A stretch of 64,000 nt of DNA, from the NCBI RefSeq assembly GCF_000293885.2, contig NZ_CP010945.1:5476001-5540000 (forward strand), given 5' to 3'. A program made the position numbers and the translations under genes. This DNA is from Pseudomonas fluorescens NCIMB 11764. GTDB taxonomy: Bacteria; Pseudomonadota; Gammaproteobacteria; Pseudomonadales; Pseudomonadaceae. Positions within the stretch are counted from its first letter, which is position 1. Each line of letters begins with the position of its first letter. Positions 1-7,258 of the stretch are shown here, in pieces. The notes under the pieces were generated by a model. The model searched no databases, was not told the DNA's origin, and saw only the letters and a program-made list of their open reading frames with translations.

Positions 1-36
1 GTTGCAAGTTATTTCAATGTGCGAGGCCCGTCAGTC

Positions 37-330
37 CTAAAAGTTTCCGCCCTCAATATGGAAGACCTTCGGTTCTCCCGAAAAATATTCCTCTATGCCC
101 ATCATGAACAGCCGATGGTCTTCACTCGCTTCGAAGCCCGGCGTGTGATCCTCGAGTGATCGCCACCTCACTATCAGGTTGAACATCTCGGGGCTTTCGA
201 TCCCTTGCGCAAGCAAGTGGCCGCCGTAACCTTCGGCGCGGCTGAGCAAAGGAGCGACCTCGGCGAATGCACGTCGGAACGGTTCAATCCGTTCTTTGTG
301 AACGGGGAGCAGAGCGATTTCATAAATCAT
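37..330 (-). CDS. ABM-superfamily small monooxygenase-like protein
   Basis: A 97-residue protein with the pattern of antibiotic-biosynthesis-monooxygenase (ABM) domains: a start of the MIYEIALLPV type, a central W-R-S-x-E-D-H segment and an S-E-D-H-R-x-F-M helix before the last strand. Members are ferredoxin-like dimers, some cofactor-free oxygenases acting on quinone-type or aromatic molecules, others without known reaction. The ATG follows AGAGG by about 7 nt. It is the last gene of a minus-strand unit (arsR-type gene, oxidoreductase, this gene), 41 nt below the oxidoreductase, so it probably shares its inducer. The substrate cannot be read from the sequence. Confidence 0.75.
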   Translation of the reverse strand: MIYEIALLPVHKERIEPFRRAFAEVAPLLSRAEGYGGHLLAQGIESPEMFNLIVRWRSLEDHTPGFEASEDHRLFMMGIEEYFSGEPKVFHIEGGNF

Positions 331-371
331 GGCGTACCTCTGAATGGACGTGAACGATTGAAAGTGCGCAC

Positions 372-1346
372 TTACGAGATGAGCGATGGCTCGACAGCAA
401 TCGCGATTTTTCCTTGAATACCGTTGTTAAGACTTTCCAGCCGGGCATGTGCGAGGGGAATGTCGGCAAGCGAATAGACGGCGCCAACGTGTGGCCGTAG
501 CTGACCGCGCGCTATCAATGCGCTCAACTCATCGAGCTTGCCGCGGTTTTGCCGGGTGAAAACGAAGTGATAACTCGCGTTTTTGCCCCAGGCTTGAACG
601 ACGTTTTGTGGCTGCGCAATGTCTACGATCGTGACGACGCGACCAAGTTGTGCGAGCACGTCGGGGCTGCGTGACAATGTGTTGCCGCCGATGGTGTCGA
701 ACACAACATCAACGCCGCGGCCACCCGTTTCCCGAATGACGGCATCAACATAATCTTCTTTTTCATAGTCGATGATCACATCGGCCCCCATGCTGCGTGC
801 GAACTCAACGTTTGCTTCACGCACGGTCGTGAAGACCCTTGCGCCAATGGCTTTCGCCAGCTGGATCGCGACATGACCGACGCCTCCCGCGCCGCCGTGG
901 ACAAGAATGCTTTCCCCTACCCTGAGCGCCGCACGCACGACCAGTGCTTCCCACGCCGTTCCGCCAACCAGGGTCAGGCTTGCCGCCTCAAGATGGCTCA
1001 ACGAGGGAGGCTTTTTCCCGACAATATTTTCGGCCGCGATGTGGTACTCGGCATAACTGCCTGGCCCTTCAAATATTTGCGGGGTGTACCAGACTTCGTC
1101 TCCTGGAGCGAAGGTCGTCACACCTGGCCCAACTGCTTCGATAACACCAGAGACGTCGTGCCCGGTAATGGCCGGCAGTGGCACCAGGTCGGGATAATCG
1201 CCACGTCGAACCTGGTAATCCAATGGATTGATGGAGGTTGCGTGCACCCGGACCAGGACCTGCCCTGTTTGCGGCACGGGCTTGGGCACGTCGCAAAGTT
1301 CGAACGATTCAGGACCGCCGAATGATTTAAGCATCATCGCTTTCAT
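372..1346 (-). CDS. zinc-independent MDR oxidoreductase (quinone oxidoreductase-like)
   Basis: Medium-chain dehydrogenase/reductase of 324 residues. It has the N-terminal GroES-like half (residues 1-120), then a Rossmann domain with the nucleotide-binding loop GGAGGVG at 151-157. The catalytic-zinc cysteine is replaced (N-P-L-D-Y near residue 45, GHD near 63), as in NAD(P)H:quinone oxidoreductase/zeta-crystallin-like members that reduce quinones or enals. The frame stays open upstream to 1607, but the ATG at 1346 is preferred: it follows GAGGA, matches the family N-terminus, and avoids running through the regulator gene. It lies downstream of the ArsR gene, with a 20-bp palindrome in the gap, and upstream of the ABM gene. 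Likely role: detoxification of a reactive electrophile, induced through the ArsR protein. Confidence 0.8.
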   Translation of the reverse strand: MKAMMLKSFGGPESFELCDVPKPVPQTGQVLVRVHATSINPLDYQVRRGDYPDLVPLPAITGHDVSGVIEAVGPGVTTFAPGDEVWYTPQIFEGPGSYAEYHIAAENIVGKKPPSLSHLEAASLTLVGGTAWEALVVRAALRVGESILVHGGAGGVGHVAIQLAKAIGARVFTTVREANVEFARSMGADVIIDYEKEDYVDAVIRETGGRGVDVVFDTIGGNTLSRSPDVLAQLGRVVTIVDIAQPQNVVQAWGKNASYHFVFTRQNRGKLDELSALIARGQLRPHVGAVYSLADIPLAHARLESLNNGIQGKIAIAVEPSLIS

Positions 1347-1373
1347 AGTAAATCCTCGCATCGATAAAATGGA

Positions 1374-1393
1374 ATATCGAGATATCTCGATAT
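1374..1393. promoter_or_regulatory. perfect 20-bp palindrome, probable ArsR-family operator
   Basis: ATATCGAGATATCTCGATAT equals its own reverse complement. It lies between the ArsR-type gene and the oxidoreductase and closely resembles a second site upstream of the regulator (1720-1739), so both are probably operators of that regulator. Its position 28 nt before the oxidoreductase start suggests a second, internal repressible promoter. Confidence 0.6.
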
Positions 1394-1407
1394 GTTGCGG
1401 TAAAAAA

Positions 1408-1710
1408 TTACAAATCTTTCCCGATGATCTCGGCAAGCGCGCTGATGGTTGCTTCATTGCGTTTGTAGTAGGTCCACTGACCGATGCGCCTGACTTCGAC
1501 CAGGCCCACTCGTTGCAACGTGGCCAGATAACCGGACACCGTTGACTGCGACAGTCCGATCCCTTCTTGAATACTGCTGACGCAAACGCCGACCGTGAGA
1601 ACGTCACCTTCGTCCTGCGGAGGGAAGTTCTTTGCGGGATCCTTCAAACCTTTCAGGATTTCAAGACGCGTCGGGTTTGAGAGGGCTTTGAATATTTCGA
1701 TCAATTCCAT
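1408..1710 (-). CDS. ArsR-family winged-helix transcriptional regulator
   Basis: A 100-residue ArsR/SmtB-type regulator. The N-terminus [14 protein letters not shown] is the family signature; the recognition helix is around [14 protein letters not shown] (residues 52-66), and the wing is [11 protein letters not shown]. No ELCVCDL metal-binding cysteine box is present; single cysteines only (one at V-G-V-C-V). It is therefore more likely a non-metal sensor, for example of redox state or an organic ligand. It is first in the unit with the oxidoreductase and ABM gene and has a matching palindrome upstream of its own start, so autoregulation is likely. Confidence 0.85.
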   Translation of the reverse strand: MELIEIFKALSNPTRLEILKGLKDPAKNFPPQDEGDVLTVGVCVSSIQEGIGLSQSTVSGYLATLQRVGLVEVRRIGQWTYYKRNEATISALAEIIGKDL

Positions 1711-1719
1711 GAGCCGAGG

Positions 1720-1739
1720 ATATCGAGATTTATCGATAT
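1720..1739. promoter_or_regulatory. imperfect 20-bp palindrome upstream of arsR-type gene
   Basis: ATATCGAGATTTATCGATAT differs from a perfect dyad at two inner positions and shares its left half and outer right half with the perfect palindrome at 1374-1393. It lies 10 nt upstream of the regulator start codon, a typical place for an autoregulatory operator. Confidence 0.55.
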
Positions 1740-1894
1740 GTCAATGCGAGAGCTTAAAACAATCTCGAGTTTTGCATTGCCAACGGTTTCTCACGCTAGA
1801 CCGAGTGACTGTTTATGGCTGTGGATTGATTTTTCATACAGAAGACACAGGCATTCGAGCCTGTTCAAAACCGTGTTTTGCTGAACGCAAGCCT

Positions 1895-2650
1895 CTACAA
1901 CTGCATCTCTGCAAGCGCTCTGCGCAACGGGGCATCTGAGATTTGTATCGGGCCGTGGAACGGAACATTCATGTCCAGTACAAGATAAACAGAGGCGGCT
2001 ATGAGTAGCGCCGATACGGTGAACATTCCCACGACCATAGGGTTGCGCGGCGCCCGGTAACCCAAACTGGCGTAGATAAGTGTCATCCATGCCACCAGCA
2101 TGCCGATCAGCGGGCCCGGGATGGCACCCTCTGATTGTTCAACGATCTTCCAGCGCTGTTCGATCAGAGAGTGATACTGCTGACGTATATCCACCATCAT
2201 GGTCTCGTGAAAGCGGTCCACTGGTTTGATGGCGGTCAATGCCCCACCGATAGCGTCCAGATATTGGACCGCGAGACTTTTTTGGTGCTGTAGCGCCTGG
2301 TCACCCCGATAGGGATTGGCAATGGCCTCTTCGACATAAACCATCAGATGCCCCCGGGCCTTTTCTGCGGCGGTGCCATAGGCTCGGAATGATCGATCGA
2401 GAATAATCAGACTTGTTGCATAAGCATGCACATTGGAGTCGATGGCTTCGAATGTGTTTTTGGCCGAATTAATCATCAGGCCGAATACCAACGAAGTCAT
2501 TACCACGAATATGTTCGCCACCAGACGAACCACGGCATTCGTGTCTTCGTCTTTGTGGCGCGCTGCCAGCTTTGGATACAGTTGCATCATCAGCAACGAT
2601 GCTGCCAGCAAACAGGTGAAAATGGCTACCGCTACCCAGATAGAATCCAT
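1895..2650 (-). CDS. DUF4239 (bestrophin-like) inner-membrane protein
   Basis: A 251-residue protein with two N-terminal membrane segments (about 5-25 and 42-62) and two near the C-terminus (about 178-195 and 205-228), enclosing a helical soluble part. This layout, with N-A-V-V-R-L-V-A-N-I-F after the first segment and a final short tail, is that of DUF4239 proteins, distantly related to bestrophin anion channels. The ATG follows GAAGG. It is monocistronic: neighbours are the ArsR unit (after 184 nt of unassigned sequence) and a secreted cupin. No function is established for the family in bacteria. Confidence 0.7.
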   Translation of the reverse strand: MDSIWVAVAIFTCLLAASLLMMQLYPKLAARHKDEDTNAVVRLVANIFVVMTSLVFGLMINSAKNTFEAIDSNVHAYATSLIILDRSFRAYGTAAEKARGHLMVYVEEAIANPYRGDQALQHQKSLAVQYLDAIGGALTAIKPVDRFHETMMVDIRQQYHSLIEQRWKIVEQSEGAIPGPLIGMLVAWMTLIYASLGYRAPRNPMVVGMFTVSALLIAASVYLVLDMNVPFHGPIQISDAPLRRALAEMQL

Positions 2651-2768
2651 GTGTTGCCTTCGAAGTCAGCGATTTGCAAGAGTCTGGCGTCGAGCGATTG
2701 ATAGCTTGATGCATCAAATCCTAGCCTATCTGCCATCGAATGGCATGGGTTGCTCAGTTCAAGCGAAG

Positions 2769-3263
2769 TTACTTCGCCGCATTCCGGGGATCATCATGGC
2801 TATCAATGTATTCAAGGCCCAGCGGCCCCGTTCCGTAAACCTGTGAGATGTACTCTCCTGATTTAGCCCAGTGAAAATGTGGCGTATTGGCCGGCAGTAT
2901 TACTACGCTGCCCGGACCGTAAGCCACCAGTTTTGCTGGATCGAAAACTGTACCGAAGCCAATGTAGAACACACCGGACATCACCGTGTAGATACGATCT
3001 TCAGGATGGGTATGGGGCATTAATTTGGTGCCACTGGGCACTTTGACTCTCACCACATAGGGTGCTGGCTTGCTCGGGTCGCCGGCCAACACAGCCAGTT
3101 TCACTTCTTTCGGGAACGCTGGAAAGCTGCGCCACTCCACGTCTTCATTATGCAAAGCACCCACTTTATCGAGTGGCAATGATTGTGCCTGGGCGAATGG
3201 CATTGCTGCGCTGGCGACAAGAAGTGCAGCCAGACCAGCAGTTTTCATCATGTTCTGAATCAT
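2769..3263 (-). CDS. exported cupin-domain protein
   Basis: A 164-residue protein with a signal peptide (hydrophobic residues about 5-20, A-Q-A cleavage region) followed by a single cupin. Cupin motif 1 is H-T-H-P-E-D-R-I-Y-T-V-M-S-G and motif 2 carries P-A-N-T-P-H-F-H-W, giving the His/Glu metal ligands. The ATG at 3263 follows AAGG at good spacing; a GTG nine bases upstream is the alternative. Such proteins are periplasmic and of unknown substrate. It is a single gene and is not related in sequence to the second cupin at 4199-4543 beyond the fold. Confidence 0.75.
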   Translation of the reverse strand: MIQNMMKTAGLAALLVASAAMPFAQAQSLPLDKVGALHNEDVEWRSFPAFPKEVKLAVLAGDPSKPAPYVVRVKVPSGTKLMPHTHPEDRIYTVMSGVFYIGFGTVFDPAKLVAYGPGSVVILPANTPHFHWAKSGEYISQVYGTGPLGLEYIDSHDDPRNAAK

Positions 3264-3593
3264 GAAAGACACCTTAATTACGCAGTAAACACATTGAGAT
3301 CGTCACCTGCTCCGCTAGTACATCCGGTGAGCAAATCGTGGCGAGTCACTGTATTTGTCACTGGCAGCGCTGAGAAAGACGTTGCCGCGCATTACAGTTG
3401 ATACGCAATGTAATCAATGTGCTGGCACGTTCCGGTTGCCAGCGCCGCACTCCATCATCACGTTCACCAGAGGCAGGCCGTTCGCTCTATCAATGCCGTC
3501 GATGGTCACCATCACGTCAATGAAGTTCTCATAAAAAATCCGCGGCGTAACATTGGCTCCATACCAACCAACAACACCCCGGAGCACACGATC
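3264..3593. other. intergenic region between divergent genes
   Basis: 330 nt between the exported cupin and the repeat protein, which diverge. It must hold both promoters. The only clear signal is the GGAG ribosome site just before 3594. Open frames crossing it show no family resemblance. Confidence 0.4.
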
Positions 3594-4112
3594 ATGAAAC
3601 GCCAAACCATCCTCAGCATCGCTTTCTCGGTTTTTGCAGTTAACGCTTTTGCCGCGACCTCGACTCACCCGGTTGTCGCTGAAGGCGGCTCGGATCGTCT
3701 GATTGAAAGTCGTGTGGCTGAAGGTGGTTCGGATCGTTTGATCGAGAATCGTGTGGCCGAAGGTGGCTCGGATCGTTTGATCGAGAACCGCGTCGCTGAA
3801 GGTGGTTCGGACCGTCTGATCGAAAAACGCGTCGCTGAAGGTGGCTCGGATCGCTTGATCGAGAACCGCGTTGCCGAAGGTGGCTCGGACCGTCTGATCG
3901 AAAACCGCGTTGCCGAAGGTGGCTCGGATCGTTTGATCGAGAACCGCGTTGCTGAAGGTGGTTCGGATCGTTTGATCGAGAATCGTGTGGCCGAAGGTGG
4001 CTCGGATCGTCTGATTGAAAACCGCGTTGCTGAAGGTGGCTCGGATCGTCTGATCGAGAACCGCGTTGCTGAAGGTGGCTCGGATCGTCTGATCGAAAGC
4101 CGCGCAGCATAA
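3594..4112 (+). CDS. secreted tandem-repeat protein (11 x 13 residues)
   Basis: A 172-residue protein. A signal peptide (residues 1-21; K-R then a hydrophobic stretch ending A-F-A-A) is followed by T-S-T-H-P-V and eleven nearly identical 13-residue units of the form VAEGGSDRLIENR, ending A-A. Only the residue before the last Arg varies (S, N or K). The ATG at 3594 follows GGAG; the longer frame from 3417 lacks such support. Short Pseudomonas proteins with AEGGSDR repeats are, as I recall, often labelled 'phage infection protein', with no function shown. Each unit mixes acidic and basic residues and has no Cys. Secretion and function as an envelope or extracellular repeat protein are inferred. 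A strong terminator follows. Confidence 0.8.
   Translation: MKRQTILSIAFSVFAVNAFAATSTHPVVAEGGSDRLIESRVAEGGSDRLIENRVAEGGSDRLIENRVAEGGSDRLIEKRVAEGGSDRLIENRVAEGGSDRLIENRVAEGGSDRLIENRVAEGGSDRLIENRVAEGGSDRLIENRVAEGGSDRLIENRVAEGGSDRLIESRAA
3675..4103 (+). repeat. eleven in-frame 39-bp tandem repeats
   Basis: Exactly 429 nt, eleven units of 39 bp encoding the 13-residue repeat. Units differ mostly at third codon positions (for example GTT/GTC/GTG, GAT/GAC, CGT/CGC), while the protein is nearly invariant. This points to purifying selection or gene-conversion homogenisation of the protein repeat. Because the unit contains no stop in either antisense frame, long false open frames appear on the opposite strand. 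Confidence 0.95.
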
Positions 4113-4136
4113 ACAAATCGCGTCACCGCAATTCCC

Positions 4137-4167
4137 AAAAAGCCCGGCCTGATCAGCCGGGCTTTTT
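4137..4167. terminator. bidirectional rho-independent terminator
   Basis: Stem AGCCCGGC/GCCGGGCT with a 7-nt loop, flanked by A5 on the left and T5 on the right, so it can end both the repeat-protein gene (plus) and the cupin gene (minus). Confidence 0.9.
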
Positions 4168-4198
4168 CGTGTTCATTGTCTCGATGCAGTCAGCGAAC

Positions 4199-4543
4199 TC
4201 ACCCTTGCCTGACGATATCAACCGAGATTTCCACCGCCGCAATGGTGCCTCTGTTCTCCAGCCAGTGCGTGGTGTTCCTGTCTTCGGGCCAGCCCACTCC
4301 CGGCCCATAGTCGGTGGCGACTCCGTCGCGGTGATCAGTGATCGTTCCTTGCAGGATGTAGACGGTGCCTGGTCTGTCCTTATGGTTATGAATCGGCCCG
4401 AAGACGCCTCCAGGATCAATGGTCACCAAACGCATTCGAAGTTGGCGCCCTGCCATGCCCTCGATCTCGGGGCCGAGGTCGACCGTTGCCAGTAACTTCA
4501 CCGCCACCCCTTTCGTTTCAGGGGCCACCTGTTCAATGCTCAT
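4199..4543 (-). CDS. cytoplasmic cupin-domain protein
   Basis: A 114-residue cupin without signal peptide. Cupin motif 1 is G-P-I-H-N-H-K-D-R-P-G-T-V-Y-I-L-Q-G, and the second strand set is G-W-P-E-D-R-N-T-T-H-W-L-E-N-R, so His ligands are present in both motifs. The ATG at 4543 (M-S-I-E-Q) has an AGAAGAG ribosome site; the frame extends 15 codons further upstream without support. Similar small cupins are predicted metal-dependent enzymes or sugar-binding proteins, but no substrate can be assigned. It is convergent with the repeat-protein gene and shares its terminator. Confidence 0.7.
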   Translation of the reverse strand: MSIEQVAPETKGVAVKLLATVDLGPEIEGMAGRQLRMRLVTIDPGGVFGPIHNHKDRPGTVYILQGTITDHRDGVATDYGPGVGWPEDRNTTHWLENRGTIAAVEISVDIVRQG

Positions 4544-4737
4544 CGCGCTCTTCTCTGTACAGACAAGGGTCTGACTAGAAGTAAACACCCTTAAAGGCGT
4601 GATCAGTTGGGAGGCGACAAAGGGTCAAATACGGACTCATGTGGCTAATGCCGGTCAGTTAAGTGACTGCAGCTCCTTGTAGCGATGGACGTTAACGACA
4701 ACGCGTGTTTGCTGGATAAACGCGTCATCCTCAGGTC

Positions 4738-4762
4738 CATCGCGAGCAGACTCGCTCTTACA
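4738..4762. repeat. REP-like palindrome
   Basis: Short hairpin GCGAG-CAGA-CTCGC followed by TCTTACA, the core typical of Pseudomonas repetitive extragenic palindromes. It sits at the 3' end of the hydrolase gene on the minus strand, where it could stabilise or end its transcript. Confidence 0.5.
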
Positions 4763-5798
4763 AATTTCCTGATGACTGAAGAAACTCCGCTATCAGCGAT
4801 ATAACCTGCTGTTGAATCTCTTCACGCGCACGACCGTTGTCGCCATCCAGGCAAATGATGCCATCGCCCGGTACTTCTTCTTCGAGCATTGCCTGCGCGC
4901 CAGGTTTGCACATCGACAAGAAACTGAAATGGCTGGCGTCGCTGATTTCGACGTAACGGCTTGACGCTGGAGGCAGGCGTTTGGCCAGGTTGGCAGACTC
5001 CAGCTCAGCGGGTAGATCGTGCGACGGTACGCCGGCAGCGATCACCAGCGTGGGTACTGGCAGCGCGGCCAGGCTTTCATCGGTCAGGCCCCGTGAAAGG
5101 CCCAGGTCCAATGTCACCACGGCCGTGACGCGTTTATCACGCAAATCGGCGGCCAACGCGGCCTTCGATTCTGCGGTGCTTGCCGGGTTTATCTTTCCAT
5201 AGACGGAGCAACTGGCTAACTGCGGGTGTGCTTTGCACTCCTGAGCGAAGCGGTCCGGATCGAAACGAGCACCGGCAATCTCCAGGGCGGTCATGCCGCC
5301 GAGTGAATGGCCCGCTACTGCAATTTGGCCATTGGCGACCACGCCGAATTTTTCAGGTTGAGTCGTGACGCTATCAATGGCGCGGCGCACATCAACGGGC
5401 CGCTGCCACAACTGCGCCGCTGCTTGAGGGCTACGGTCATGAGTGGTGGTGCCAGGGTGATTGATCGCAGCGACGATGTAACCCCTGTGAGCCAGAGCAC
5501 TGGCAAGCCAGATCTGGTTGCTCCAGTTTCCCCTGTACCCGTGGGAGAGCACGACCAAGGGATGCTTGCCGGCAGCGGGCGGCGCGTCACGAACGGCAGA
5601 AGCCCCGACAAACACCACATCATCGCCGATCAATTGCGTGGCGGCGGTCGTTGCACTGGGGTACCAGACGACCATCTCCAGTGAGCGGTCATTTTGCGGG
5701 TCCGGTAGTGTGGAAGACTGGAAGCCGATTGGGTTTTCGTCAGCGAGTGCGATAGTCGTCAGACAGGCCAAAAACAGGGCGCAGAAAGGTATTTTCAA
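4758..5798 (-). CDS. exported alpha/beta hydrolase (dienelactone hydrolase/PAF-acetylhydrolase-like)
   Basis: Read from a TTG at 5798 (ribosome site AAGGAAG), this is a 346-residue protein with a cleavable signal peptide (residues 1-19, ending A-L-A) and one hydrolase domain. The oxyanion region is L-S-H-G-Y-R-G (about 84-90), the nucleophile elbow is G-H-S-L-G-G with Ser165, and a His appears in D-A-S-H-F-S near residue 305. This is the COG4188 'predicted dienelactone hydrolase' type, also called platelet-activating-factor acetylhydrolase-like. It probably acts on esters in the periplasm. The frame is open to 6047, but the upstream part crosses a dispersed repeat and is not coding-like. It is a single gene with a REP-like hairpin at its 3' end. 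Confidence 0.75.
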   Translation of the reverse strand: MKIPFCALFLACLTTIALADENPIGFQSSTLPDPQNDRSLEMVVWYPSATTAATQLIGDDVVFVGASAVRDAPPAAGKHPLVVLSHGYRGNWSNQIWLASALAHRGYIVAAINHPGTTTHDRSPQAAAQLWQRPVDVRRAIDSVTTQPEKFGVVANGQIAVAGHSLGGMTALEIAGARFDPDRFAQECKAHPQLASCSVYGKINPASTAESKAALAADLRDKRVTAVVTLDLGLSRGLTDESLAALPVPTLVIAAGVPSHDLPAELESANLAKRLPPASSRYVEISDASHFSFLSMCKPGAQAMLEEEVPGDGIICLDGDNGRAREEIQQQVISLIAEFLQSSGNL

Positions 5799-5953
5799 TG
5801 TCGATTCTTCCTTGATTAGACATGTGCATGGCCACCTGAACCCGCCGGTCGGCGCATTCCATCTTCGTACGGAGTCGAAGCTAACGAGGCTGCCTATGGG
5901 CACGACATTAAAGCCCACATTCGAACCGCCCGCTGAACGATTTAACCAACCTG

Positions 5954-5990
5954 CTGCATCGACCGGTTGAATCCACAGCCGATTGCCGTC
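5954..5990 (-). repeat. dispersed 37-bp repeat, copy 1
   Basis: The reverse complement of this segment matches 51054-51090 at 34 of 37 positions, with core CAATCGGCTGTGGATTCAAC. Both copies are intergenic. Its flanks at 5799-6094 hold no recognised gene. Confidence 0.7.
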
Positions 5991-6094
5991 TTCTGCAAAG
6001 GGACTAACGGTCTTGGGACCACTAGTGCTGCTTCTCGCGAGACGCAAAAAAAGAGTCTGTTCAAACGTGAACCGGCCCAGCAGGAGGCATCACC

Positions 6095-6421
6095 TCAGGA
6101 AGGCAAATACCGCCTGACTCTCACCTCCAACACCTTGACCAGCCCAGGCTCCATGTACTGATAAACATCCGGTATGTCCAAACAAACGACACGCTTGTCC
6201 ACCAGCTCCGCACCAAATCGAGCCACCAGTTTGTTGCGATGAATCGGCTCCATGACACATACCAGATCAGCCCACTGCAGCAGCTCCAGGCTGACTGGAA
6301 CATACGCATCGTTACTGATACCTGCCGACGCAGTTTTCACGCCCGGCCAGTCAGCGAAATGTCGTTCGGCCGTGGGGCTTCGCAGGCGGTTCTGGCTGCA
6401 GATGAAAAGCACGTTCAACAT
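6095..6421 (-). CDS. short low-molecular-weight protein tyrosine phosphatase family protein
   Basis: 108 residues starting M-L-N-V-L-F-I-C-S-Q-N-R-L-R-S-P-T-A-E. The C-x5-R-S phosphate loop (Cys8, Arg14) is that of LMW protein tyrosine phosphatases, and an acidic loop D-I-P-D-V-Y lies in the C-terminal third, where the general acid is found. At 108 residues it is shorter than the usual ~150, as in the bacterial subgroup annotated as LMW-PTP family. The substrate is unknown, and it has no kinase partner nearby. It is a single gene, with start context lacking a strong ribosome site. The reading frame is intact. Confidence 0.75.
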   Translation of the reverse strand: MLNVLFICSQNRLRSPTAERHFADWPGVKTASAGISNDAYVPVSLELLQWADLVCVMEPIHRNKLVARFGAELVDKRVVCLDIPDVYQYMEPGLVKVLEVRVRRYLPS

Positions 6422-6465
6422 CGGATTAACTCCAAACAGTTAACGTGACCCGGGCTCAGCCAAGA

Positions 6466-7155
6466 TCACCGATTGACTGCCGCGCTTCGCGTCCCCGCAA
6501 ACGCACTCGTGCCCAGCCAACGCCACAGACATTCCGCATCCTTCACCGCGCCATCCACTCGCAACTCTCGCGACTGAAGCACTTCCCGCGGTGTGCGATC
6601 GCCCGACCACACTTCGGTCAATGCGCGCACGCTGGAATCCACGACCAGCGTCAGTTCACGGCCGGGGTCGTCGCGGCACAGGTCGGCCACGCCCTCCTCG
6701 ACCACCAGCCACCACGCTTGCTCGCCGGGCCGGGCGTCGCGGAATTTGAAGTGGATGACCACCGGTCGAGGTGGGAATGTTTCGATTCGCACGAACCGGC
6801 GCACGTCCCACATCAGCAGGCCCGCGTCGAGTTGGTCATCGTGCAGGCGACTGCCGATCCAGCGTGCGCCCCAATGACCCAGTGCCATGATGATGGGGCG
6901 CAGTTCCTCGCCCGCTTCGGTCAGGCTGTACTCCCAGACTTTGCCGGTGGCCGAGCGGTGTACGACGCCGATTTCTTCCAGGTGGCGCAGCCGCTGTGCC
7001 AGCAGGCTGGTGGACATTCGGGGTACGCCGCGGTGCAGTTCGTTGAAGCGCTTGCTGCCGCACAACAGCTCGCGCACGACCAAAGGTGTCCAGCGCTCGC
7101 ACAGTGCTTCGGCACCGCGTGCGACCGTGCAGAACTGACCGTAGCTTTCGTCCAT
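6466..7155 (-). CDS. HxlR-family transcriptional regulator
   Basis: A 229-residue protein with an HxlR-type winged helix at residues 1-110: C-E-R-W-T-P-L-V-V-R-E-L-L, then R-F-N-E-L-H-R-G-V-P-R-M-S-T-S-L-L-A-Q-R-L and wing V-W-E-Y-S-L-T-E-A-G. An added C-terminal domain of about 110 residues probably binds a ligand (SCP2-like sterol/acyl-binding fold seen in long HxlR proteins). The ATG at 7155 is chosen; the upstream extension would overlap the divergent nitrilase promoter. It diverges from the nitrilase gene with a 103-nt gap, so control of nitrilase and GFA genes is the likely role. A dyad TGAA-ACGC-TTCA in that gap is a possible site. Confidence 0.85.
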   Translation of the reverse strand: MDESYGQFCTVARGAEALCERWTPLVVRELLCGSKRFNELHRGVPRMSTSLLAQRLRHLEEIGVVHRSATGKVWEYSLTEAGEELRPIIMALGHWGARWIGSRLHDDQLDAGLLMWDVRRFVRIETFPPRPVVIHFKFRDARPGEQAWWLVVEEGVADLCRDDPGRELTLVVDSSVRALTEVWSGDRTPREVLQSRELRVDGAVKDAECLWRWLGTSAFAGTRSAAVNR

Positions 7156-7258
7156 TGCCTGGCCCCCGCGACTGAAACGCTTCAGATTGTGAACTAGCCC
7201 CGTCACTCCGCCACGCGCACGCTCAAGCCTTCGAAGCCAAGTGCAAACGGAGAACGCC

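Noticed and set aside
372-1607. Longer 411-residue form of the oxidoreductase starting at 1607
   Set aside because: The first 87 residues are read from the regulator gene region in another frame and match nothing; the ATG at 1346 has a ribosome site.
3414-3668. Minus-strand open frame of 84 residues between the exported cupin and repeat-protein genes
   Set aside because: Overlaps the repeat-protein start, has no ribosome site and no recognisable family.
3675-4103. CRISPR-like regular 39-bp periodicity
   Set aside because: Repeats are directly tandem without spacers and are in frame with a coding sequence.
3640-4138. Two long minus-strand open frames (about 157 residues) of repeated R-S-D-D-P-S-H-L and R-R-S-E-P-P-S-A type
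   Set aside because: They are antisense shadows of the 39-bp tandem repeats, which lack stops in those frames. The plus-strand frame has the signal peptide, ribosome site and silent-change pattern.
6445-7197. Plus-strand open frame of 250 residues
   Set aside because: Antisense of the HxlR gene; the HxlR frame has clear family motifs.
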